A DNA stretch of 64,000 bases, from contig JAJEKV010000063.1 in NCBI GenBank assembly GCA_021234155.1, positions 1,704,947 to 1,768,946 of the forward strand, in the 5' to 3' direction. Position numbers and translations under genes: made by a program. Positions 54,700 through 64,000 of this stretch are shown one piece after another. The DNA comes from Isoetes taiwanensis. Its lineage: Eukaryota > Streptophyta > Lycopodiopsida > Isoetales > Isoetaceae. Each line of letters opens with the position of its first letter. Position 1 is the first letter of the stretch. The notes under the pieces were generated by a model. It saw only the letters and a list, made by a program, of their open reading frames with translations, searched no databases and had not been told where the DNA came from.

Positions 54700-55600
54700 G
54701 TTAAGTAAGCTTTTGTTGCCTTCTATTCATTCAGTGTTTCAGATTTAGTCATAAAGAAACTCATGCTAGTCTACTAAAAACGTTAAGCTTGTTATATGCT
54801 TATGCAATCATTAATAAGCTGTCCTTATGATCTGGATATTTGATGACTCCGTCTGTATAGCATCACTAAGAGTTTTTAAGTTTGATTATGTATGACCTGA
54901 GTCATTGTTTGATTGATACTTTCTTATGCTCTCTACTCTATTCAAACACAGTCCTACAGTAACATATATTTGTTTTACTGCTGCATTCCAATTATAATGT
55001 TAATTGTTGTCACTGGCTTTGATAATGATTTATTGTCCTTGCCTAAGTGGTTTGATAATGATTATTCCACTCCAAGGTGGTTTGATTCTGTTGTTGTGAA
55101 TGCTACTGCATATGAATATTAATTGAAATAGTGTACATCTTATCACCTGGTTCTAAGCGGTTCAATTCCACTACTAAATAACTGCTAATTTTGCTAGTCT
55201 AAACATAATGCTGATGATTAATAGTTTGGAAGGCAGTGGAGCTAGTGCATGAATATCTTAGGATGTTCTTGGGTATTATCAAATGTCTTTCATATGTTTT
55301 ACATTGCCTTACCTTGGGTTTGGGCTTTAGTGTCTGTCATCTACACACAAAATACTTTTACATTCTATAGGTATGATATTTTCATTATGACAATCTCCAC
55401 CATATGCAGAATACACATATGATATCCAAGGACTGGGACAGGAATGCAAGCATAGAGTAAGGAAACAACGAGGTATGAAATGCTTCTTCTTTCTTGTTTT
55501 GAGTGGCCAGCAGAATAAGAACATAAGGATGCATAGTAAATAGAGAATGTTTCTTGTGGACTTATTTATTATCTTTGCCAATCTCCTAATCTCAAAGCCC
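54700..55600. other. Intergenic, no gene
   Basis: AT-rich with a duplicated ttgataatgatt(t/a)tt word near 55018 and 55052. No coding signal. Confidence 0.45.
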
Positions 55601-55603
55601 ATA

Positions 55604-56008
55604 TTTAGAGTCCAGGATATTGTCAAAAAACGTGGTATATCTGGTCACCTGTTATCAGCCAGGTGGTATATCCGGATATCCAGCCGGAAAAGGATATATC
55701 TGGCCAAAAACTAGATGCGAAACTATGCAACGGGGCGAGATTTTGGTCGGATCTTTCTTGCAGCTTCGGAAGCAGCTTGAACTACTTAAAAAAGCCTTCC
55801 AGTCACTTTAACACTAGATTGATGAAGAGAGGAAGCGTTTTAAGCTCAAATAGAGCTGGATTGATAAAAGAAAATGACTTAAAACTATTGGTTTTAGGTT
55901 TGAAACTGCGAATTGCACAGTGGCTGATAACGGGTGGCCGGATATACCACTTGTTTTTGCCCAGATATACCACATCTTGCCCAGATATACCACATCTCGA
56001 ACTCTAAA
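55604..56008. mobile_element. MITE with TA target duplication
   Basis: 405 bp that begins TTTAGAGTCC and ends CGAACTCTAAA, flanked by TA on both sides. Subterminal motif gtggtatatc(t/c)gg occurs twice near the left end and three times inverted near the right end (gatataccac), so the terminal regions are extended inverted repeats. No ORF with a domain. TA duplication suggests mobilisation by a Tc1/mariner-type transposase. Confidence 0.75.
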
Positions 56009-58203
56009 TACGGCGGTCTTGATCTCGACAAATGGAATTGTTGCTATCACTATTGTTCTTTAAACCCCATTAACTTCCATCTGCCACTGTTATCTCGGTG
56101 CGTCAATGCCTCTAGAACAGAGGAAAAAAAGCAAGGAATTGCTTCTATAGTCATCTGCCATAGGGAGAGAGGAACTACCATGCCATTGCAACTCTACTAT
56201 TCTGTTATAGTCAATACCCAGTTTGCCTGGTTAGCTCCAACACAGAACCTACAAAAAATTTAAGTCGCAACCACTATAGAACTACTTTCAAACAATATAA
56301 AAAAAAAAGAAGAGGTAAGAAAACAATCTTTATCGTACCCAAGAAGAGGTAGATGTAGAACAGCCGTGCAGCAAGGAATCCAAGCCATAGCCATGCCTAC
56401 ATTCAAGCTTTACCCTTCTTCATGGCCAGATAATCAAAGGGCCCTAATCACGCAAGAGTCCCACTGCTAATCACGCAAGAGTCCCACTGCTGTAATTGTG
56501 GAGGAACCAGAAAGAAATTATGAAAACAAAATAATGTTGTCGAGGGCAAGAAGATGCCAATGGAGAAGCATCACTGTCAACGCTGCCTCACGATAATTAA
56601 TAGCAAACTAGTCACCCACTGACCTAGCACCATATAAGGCAGCAGGGATTTTCAATTTAAACCTCAGAATTACATCTTAGCATTAAAAAACAACATATTC
56701 TACCAATCCACCTCTTAAGGATTTGCCCTTCCGGCAACCAAAAAATGGGCATTTTTTGTTTTTTTTTGGTTTATGGCCTTTTTGGGAAAAAAACAAAAAG
56801 AACAAAACAAAAATAGGCATTTTTTTGCTTTATGGCCTTTTTTTTTTTGGGCTCTTTGGCCTTCTTGGGGAATTTTTTTTTTTTCTGAAAAGATCATTTT
56901 TCGCAGTTAACAATTCAACAAGAAGTAGATGTCCCATTCAACAATATCTCTATAACAATAGTCCGATCTCACTGGCCTTTGGTGCCATCAAGTATGGTGC
57001 TTTTTGTTAGCTTCAACAGGAAATAGTGGAGCAAGTACTTGTCCCGCAAAATTTGTGCTTTAGATGCACTTTGGATGATTACAATTGGAGTCACCTCTTT
57101 GGGTTTCTTGATGTGTGAGCCATTCTTGTATCAAGTTTATCTCAAAATTTTATGCCGATTTGAAACCTGTACTAGAGTAGCAATATCTTCTTCATTGAAT
57201 TAGTGTTATATCGCAGCCATTTCAAATTTTGGCGATGTCAGAGTTGTTGACCTTTGTTTCAACTTTAGCAGTAGGTGTTTGGTCTCTTATAAATCTGCAC
57301 ATTGGATTACCAGAGTCAGTTGTGTGAGCGATCTTTGTAACAAGTTTATTGTAATTTACTGTATATGCTCTAAAAATTGTACTAGCAACATCAATTTTTT
57401 TTTTTTATTTATTTATTTTGTGTTTGCCATCCGACTAGAAATATTTCTTGATTCGAGAACTATTATTTTGTGCATACACCAGTTTGTATGTTTCTTTCCA
57501 AATTGTTTCTCTTTATTAATGGGAGCTCTTTTTGCATCACTTTGCATTGTTGTAAGCAAAGAATATATTGTATTGGAGGTATAAAGGAACAAGAGAATAT
57601 AATGAAATATGTGTGTGTAGATTACGTCGTCCTAAGAGGGGGACTTGGATTGCATTAGTGTGTAGGCGAGAACATTCAAGCTCTAGGCATTTATCATAAA
57701 TGCATAACTAGAATAGTTGGGAACCAATTGAATAAGAGTTGCTAGCTTACCAGATTGGGAACCTTGTTTGAATGCGAACATCAATATGCAATTGCACAAA
57801 AAGCATTCACTTATAATAGATAGATTGTCTACAGATTGAGGAATGTTTATAAAATTAATCTGCTTATTAGTTTAGAATATATGATGAGAAATCTAGTAAT
57901 CCAAATTCAATTATCAATCCTTAAATCAGGCTATCACATATTATCATATCTGGCCGTAAAGTCCATCTTTCTCATTTGGAATCATTCCTTTAGAGAGATT
58001 GTCCTACTAAGGGTTTTAGTTAACTCTCTATTTTGAAAGACAATATACCTTAATAAAATGAGGAGGAGATACCACTTGACTCTGGCCTTGTATTATGAGA
58101 TGTATACATAGGCACATGGATACATATACACGTATGGACACATATTTGATGATGGTGAAGTGTCCCGTTTGAAATTATTTGGCCATCGAACTTTATAGAA
58201 TTA
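56009..58203. other. Intergenic; poly(T)/A low complexity and small duplication
   Basis: A 23-bp direct repeat (taatcacgcaagagtcccac) lies at about 56445-56491. Homopolymer-rich sequence at 56740-56890 includes two copies of ttatggcctttttgg-type text. The last few hundred bases should hold the promoter of the axonemal-type gene but show no clear element. Confidence 0.45.
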
Positions 58204-61200
58204 TGGATAAAGATCAGAGAAAAGAACAAGACGCTTGGGAGTGCGGCGAAGGCATTGAACATCATCTAACAAAAATAGGTAAACAATGATTTCCTCTCTT
58301 GATGCTAAATTCATGCAGGTCTAACAAAATTTTTAATTGCTAAGTTTGTTTTTGAATCTCTTAGGAGTTGCTGGAAAGGCATATTATGACGCTTCATTAG
58401 TAAAGATACAAAGAAATAAAGCCTTGATAGTAGCTGCAAAGTTTGAAAATAGACAGCTTCGTGCAGCCTTAAATGCACTGAGAGAAAAGGAAAGATGTTC
58501 TTTTGGAGCTTCAGATCTCAAGCAGATATCAGACCGTGTGAAGAGTCTACGGAATGCTTATGATGAACAAAAGGAACTTATCTTTGCCAAAGAGCTCCAG
58601 GTAAATATTATTACTCATTTTAAGCTTGGTATTTAACCTCTTTTATTTCTTTTAAACAATTGTATTATTGATTGTGGAAAGTTATAATTCTTAGACTAGA
58701 CCATAAAAAATGTTATTCTCTACAGATATGCTTTTCTGTAGATAAGCATGAGCCCTTCTAGATCCATTATACTGTTCTCTTTAAAGGAAAAGGAACTATG
58801 TGGAAAGTGGAGACCCACCTGCATAGTAAACAGAAACAAGAAAAGGAATTGAATTGAATTGAAAGATTTTTATTGTCCACAGAGATCAATCGGTACCCAA
58901 AAGAAGGAGCGTAGCAGATGTATTACTGCCAGGATTACCCCTTCCCGGGAGGATTTTCAAGGGAGACATCATGGCAGTAATAAGAGTGAAGACAAATTAT
59001 ACAAATAAATATCATGAAATATGTTGGTACATGTTAAGATAGTGTCTGATGAGCTTGCATATCCATGACGTTAGAATCCCAGCAATCGTACTGAAGTCGT
59101 GCTCAATACCACATGTAGTGTCTGGTTATGCCTGATCAACTTAGCATGTGTACCCGAATGTGATCATGTGTCGGACAGCTCTGAAGAGTGTAACATTCAT
59201 CCTCAACGGCTCCCACTTAGCAACACTGATAAAGCTTGTCTTGGCATAGCTCCCCAATCCATCGTTCTATCTCAAGTCAGAGTCGGTGCGAACCTGTGCA
59301 AATGGAGGTGATGAGTCCGTGCTTTTTCATTGGAAAACGGGTGTGGAAATAGCATTGCGGGTTCCATTCCAATGTGGGATTTATGTATTGCTAGTAAAAC
59401 ATTATCTTGATCTGGTAAGGGCATTGACATCCCAAAACTTGTTGAGGAAGAAGTATCAAGGTACTATCTCAAGCTATTGCAATCCTTTTCTTTGCACTTG
59501 TATGCATCTGTGCTCTTGCACATTCTATCTAGCTAGCCATTGAGCTTTCTTTTCTTTCCAGTAAGCTTTGAGATGATGCGGCTCCATCGCCATGGTGTAA
59601 GCCAAGTTGGGGAGATGAGCTTCGTCCATACTGACCACCTCCTAAAAATAGACGATGTGGTGATCAGGGATTGCTCTTTGAAGAGGCAAAAAGTAGATTT
59701 CATGCAGCAGAATTTGATATGGGCCCGTGCTAAGAAGATTTTCTGCACCTGCTCCAAGTCATTCCAGGTAGCAAGGGATACCAATGGACTCTAGGCTTCG
59801 ACTATGTATAGAAGAACGGGCTCCACCAAGACCATAAATAAGTGCGATTGATGTGCGTAGTCATAGGGATCTGTTTTGTGACTGTTGTCCCCAATTGTAT
59901 ACAGTGCTTTCCAGCTCGCGAACACTCATAATCAGATGGAGATATTTTAGTGCATGGTAGAAGAAACTCCACTCTCAAATACTTGTAGATGAATATCACC
60001 TCCACATTTTGCCCTCGGTAAGTGAATGAGGGATGCCTTGGCTGATGTGAGAATGAGATGAGCACCACCTTATTCTTGGCTAGATTGATGCGCATGACAG
60101 TGGCCTGGCAGAATGTGTCCAAGACATTCGGATGGCACTGGATCTTTCAAAGTGTAAGCTAGGAGGTCCACGTCATTAGCATATATGAGCTGTCTGGTGA
60201 TCTGGTGCAAATCTTAGCTCCATCGCCACCATTTTCAGCAAGCCAACTTTCCAACTGATCACTGTAGAGCCCGAATAGTGTGAGAGAGAGGGCATCCCTG
60301 GCAGACCCTTATACTAATGTCGAATAGTTGGCATGCCGGTTCTACTAGCCTGAGCATGTCTCACATAGCCTCTACCATTCTGCAGATCCACAGGGACACT
60401 TAACTGTCGCAATCTTGCCCACAGCTTTTCCTGAGGCACAATGTCAAAAGCTTTGGCCAAGTCGATGAAGCAACAATACAGGTCTAGACGATGGTTCCTG
60501 TTGTCTTCAAGCAGAGCCTGCAGCGTGAATGTATGATCAATGGTTGATAGTCGGGGCCTGAATATAAATATATAAAATTTGTTTAACGGCTTTAACATGT
60601 CTGGGAGTCTTAATTTAAAGAACTTATGAGCATTGGTTTATGTAATGGAAGTATTCAACATAAACTTTGAAATGCTAGATGCTAGACTATAAGAAAACAA
60701 CTAAGGATTCGGCAGATAATGCAACCATAACAATCAATCCATCTTTCGTTCCATCGGATACCAAAAAACAACCTAGAATGTCGCCATATAAGCCATGGAA
60801 TGTGCAAAACAATACTATTGAATCTTGGCATGCAGCTTGAAAAAATAGAATTGCAATTATTGAGGATCATTTCCTTCTTTTGATTTCCATGGACAATAAA
60901 ATTCAATTGAATTTTTCATGCCCAGCCATGTAAATTTTTAGTTTTTCATAGTAGAAGAGGTACATTTCCCATTCACATAACCACAATTTGCTTCCATATT
61001 TGACATCCCTCCACCACCCGTAATAATGTTCCTACTATTTGGTCAAGCGCCTGGACAAGGAGATAATCACCACTTTATTTAGTACTTTCTTGTAAAAAGA
61101 TTAAGAACAAACCATTCCGTTCAACATTCTTATATTTGAATACTAGTAAGCGTTGTCTAGTTGATCATTACTTTTCCCAATATTTTCTAGATTTGCTAGA

Positions 61201-63937
61201 TATTTTTATAAAGCTTGTGATTTGTTGTATTTTGTTGCAAATAAATTGTTCCTTTCCAATGCAGCTGGAACAACAACTCACAAATACAAGAGCCGCAGAG
61301 ACAGATTGTGACGGCGTAACTGATACAAATACACCACAATGTAAAAGGATTCGCTCATTAGAGTCAAAGTTAGAAACCATAATGCAGAAAACCATGGATG
61401 CACAATCATTGAAAAACAATTACGAATCGATGTTGAAACTAATTATGGATGATGGGATGCTCAATAATTTCCAGGTTCATATCTTGATCTTATAATTTGG
61501 AGAATTTTGTCTTAACAACCTTAAATGCAACAAAGCTTTTAAATGTCTAATCAAATACGAGATACCAAATATTTGTTTTGGTAGTAGCTTAAAACATGCT
61601 TCCAATTTAAAGAGAGATGCATGTTTGTGCAAAAAACTTGGGGTATGTTTAAAATATGCATAAGTGGATTGTCTGATGATTACCATGCAAAATCCTATTT
61701 GAAATAATCATCTATGCAGTGATAGGCATAAAGAACAAGCATTCTAGCATTATATTATGGTGTAGAAGGCTTGGGTGGCATAATGCAAGATGTAGCATAT
61801 AAGGTGCCAAGAGCAGCATATATCTACCTATAACATACATGGGTTTGTCATACCATGGATCATGTATATAGAAGGTAATGAATCTTCCATATCATGAGGG
61901 CTGCATGGGATTATGAGGCATGCATGGGGCATGCACTATATGCCTAGCAATCTTATACATGATTGTTCTATAAGGCGGCTTTTGTTTTGGTTATATGAGA
62001 ATTGAAAATGTAGAGTTGCATTGTAGCTAGGAATCAAGTTATTGAAAGCATGTGTAAGCTTAACAGGAGGGAAAACCTAATCATAGGTACGATTGTAGCA
62101 TGTGGGGATAGAACTTATTAATGTCCATCAAGGTAACATTTATAATATCTTGAAAAAATCTTATGTAGCCAATTTTACTTTACCATGTAATATAAAAGTT
62201 GTTTGGAGTCCTTTCTTGCAGATGGATAGTCTTGGAAGAACTGCAAGACGACGAGAAGAGGAGCTCTCACAAATTCTACTTATGTACTATGATGCAGTGC
62301 GTGCATACAACAAGTCAAAGAATGATCTGGAACAAGTAGGTGAGTGCCCTAATAAGTTTTTTCAACATGCATTAATATGCTAGAAAGTGGAAAATATACA
62401 TATTTATTGTGCTCGTCTGTGGGCGATAAACACTCTATTCTATTCCATTCCTATTATATTAGTTTTTGTAGTTATTGTTTTCATCGTACACAGACAGGTT
62501 CTATGGATGTTTCTAATTAATGGCACATGTTCCTGCAGTTATTACGATCTAATTTCTTACCTGGAGTGCGATATCATAGGCAGTTTTTAGAGGTGGGTCG
62601 AAGAAATGACCTTTCAAAGGCATTTTACAATTCTATGGCACTCTCATGAAATAACAGAACGTTTCTATTATTTACTCTCCGAGGGATCATCATCCTCCTT
62701 TTATAGTTATGTTTTTAGGGTAAAACGAAATAGAATTTATACCCATTCAATTATTTCTCCCTTTTTAGTCAAAATTGAATTTTAAGACTTTGTGCCATTC
62801 TGGTGTTTTAGCCAAAACAAGAAGTAAATGTGGAGATAATGAAGGGCGTACATGATGAAGTACCAAAGATCTTGGCTGCACTTTCATTCCCTAATGCAAA
62901 AGAGTTATTTCACTATATAATTGTATTGCTCAGAAGAACAGACTATCTAAAGCAACTTGTCAAAGAACTAACTGAGTTAGTTGGTGAGCAAAAGGCTGCA
63001 AAACTCTCTGCAAAGGTAAACGTTTACGCATGGGATATTAGGTAATTCCTAGTTTTTTTTTCCAATACCATTTGCTCATGCTGTTAGCGCAAGTTCAATG
63101 TGAATAATACATGTTTTGAGCTTATTATTTTTAAATATATTGAGTATATGTCTACTTTTCCATATTGATATTAGAAGATACATACAACAAAATTTAAATG
63201 AAACCAGGTATGATATCGAATAAAAGATATGTATTTGGTCCTATTGGCTTTGCTTTTGTTGGTCCTATTGGCTTTGCTTTTGCTTGTTCGATATTTTTGA
63301 ATTGGTGGTCGATCACATATTCCTTCAAGACCATGGAAAGACTCTCAACATACGGAGTAAAATGATTTTAGCATTGGTCTATTAATATTATAAAATATTG
63401 CATGTGGACCAAATAATGCATAGTAAAATGATTGTAATATTTGGCCTAGTAATATCACATAATATCAAGTAATGCATATGACTAACTATTTGTCTAAATC
63501 TTAGGATTTTATAAAGTAAGAAGAAAAGCAACAATAAGTTGTATTCCTTAAATTACTTGCATTATGGCATTTAAATCTTACCCTAAGAACTTGTGAATAT
63601 CAGTTTGTTCATTGATAGAAATTTGCATGTGATTGACTTCTTGGATTTGCAATAGACTCATTTGCAGTAACAACTTTTTTTTTTATTTCGGAATCGACAG
63701 TGTCTACATGAGAAAGTCATAAAGATGAGAAAGAAACTTCTAGGAAAAGCTGATGATGACAAACCAAAAATGCGATTTGGACTAGGCACCACTTTAAGAA
63801 ATATGCTTGAGGGGACAAAACGACTAATGGGAAAACTTCAACAATTCGATTCAAGAGGAAGAGCATCTTCCCTTATCTCCATTATTCGAGGAACAAAGAG
63901 GCTTGTTGACAAGATTCATGAAGGAGAGATGTACAAT
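58204..63937 (+). CDS. Axonemal-type coiled-coil protein (outer-dynein-arm docking/assembly-like), partial
   Basis: Seven exons, all phases consistent: 58204-58279, 58365-58600, 61265-61474, 62222-62335, 62539-62592, 62812-63015, 63701-63937, with GT-AG ends; the gene continues past the window (GTAAGT donor at 63938). 377 codons so far, no stop. Nearly all of it is coiled coil: VKIQRNKALIVAAKFENRQL, IRSLESKLETIMQKTMDAQS, RRREEELSQILLMYYDAV, LLRSNFLPGVRYHRQFLE. The layout (a lone N-terminal coil, an R-x-LE-x-KLE block followed by K/QxNYExM and a RRREEEL block) resembles CCDC151/ODAD3 and Chlamydomonas ODA10-like proteins, needed for outer dynein arms of cilia. In plants only lineages with swimming sperm keep such genes. 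Family call from memory; another axonemal coiled-coil protein is possible. An upstream exon is not excluded. Confidence 0.75.
58845..60560 (-). mobile_element. LINE family 1 copy in intron 2, degenerate
   Basis: Minus strand, 5' to 3': RT palm with FIDLAKAFDIVPQEKLW (60480-60400), post-YADD text RINLAKNKVVLISFSH (60090-60040), FVATWNDLEQVQKIFLARA-like text (59780-59720), the degenerate zinc end (59330-59150), and a 3' UTR ending ggacaataaaaatctttcaattcaattc. It therefore preserves palm sequence missing from the copy at 35.8-38.5 kb. Antisense to the host gene. The tail is an (aattg)n microsatellite. Confidence 0.8.
60870..60918 (+). mobile_element. LINE family 1 3' tail remnant
   Basis: Reads ttccatggacaataaaattc followed by aattgaattttt, the family-1 3' end on the plus strand, with almost no upstream LINE sequence. 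Severely 5'-truncated copy in intron 2. Confidence 0.45.
62388..62460 (+). mobile_element. LINE family 1 3' tail remnant in intron 4
   Basis: The text tgtgggcgataaacactcta followed by ttctattccattcct matches the terminal gataaa...(attct)n end of LINE family 1. It sits in the 203-nt intron between exons 4 and 5 of the axonemal-type gene. Confidence 0.5.
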
Positions 63938-64000
63938 GTAAGTACCATAAGGAAAAGGTTTTGTGTACCTGTAATAACCATATTGTCTGACATATGGGTT

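Noticed and set aside
56715-57010. Phe-rich and Lys-rich frames on both strands
   Set aside because: Produced by homopolymer T/A runs; no domain or splice support.

Overview
This window is nuclear DNA of a land plant that still makes swimming sperm, most likely a fern or another non-seed plant. The reasons: GT-AG introns of plant type, plant-type gene fragments (UBP12/13 deubiquitinase, the COMPASS WD40 subunit S2L, a Dicer-like helicase), plant L1-like LINEs with an RNase-H-less zf-RVT end, and, at the right edge, a multi-exon coiled-coil gene that resembles outer-dynein-arm docking/assembly proteins. The species call is inference. Most of the 64 kb is transposable-element debris; only two protein genes look intact: a tail-hairpin membrane protein at 8752-9651 and the axonemal-type gene from 58204 to beyond the right end.

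Layout. 1-8 kb: an old minus-strand Ty3/gypsy element split by a retroposon with a perfect 19-bp target duplication. 8.7-10.3 kb: the membrane-protein gene and a broken UBP12/13 fragment. 11.6-17.8 kb: a 3'-truncated minus-strand Ty3/gypsy element with a 1.6-kb LTR and an initiator-Met primer site; between the primer site and gag it carries two extra ORFs, and the first of them ends in a histone H3 fold (H3.3-like). This is the most striking item in the window. 17.8-34.1 kb: an unusual block with a broken four-part minus-strand gene (ParB-like, amino-methyltransferase-like and FCP1/NIF-phosphatase-like domains in one spliced chain), a divergent plus-strand exon pair, a broken DDE-type transposase gene, two small minus-strand genes, and about twenty copies of a CGCG-rich palindrome found nowhere else in the window.

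35.8-46.5 kb: two LINE families and a tRNA-derived SINE. 49.8-54 kb: a minus-strand S2L pseudogene with Dicer-like helicase exons inside it, both tandemly duplicated in part, plus a short retroposon. 55.6-56.0 kb: a TA-flanked MITE. 58.2-64 kb: the axonemal-type gene, with a LINE in its second intron.

Working together: the ordinary host genes look unrelated to one another. The 17.8-34 kb block may be the wreck of one large DNA transposon with cargo, whose ParB-like product and dispersed palindromes could be a protein/site pair; this is a hypothesis. In the gypsy element the histone-fold ORF sits where a leader or gag-accessory protein would, suggesting a chromatin- or packaging-related role. 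Percent identities are by eye and from memory of family sequences; no searches were run.
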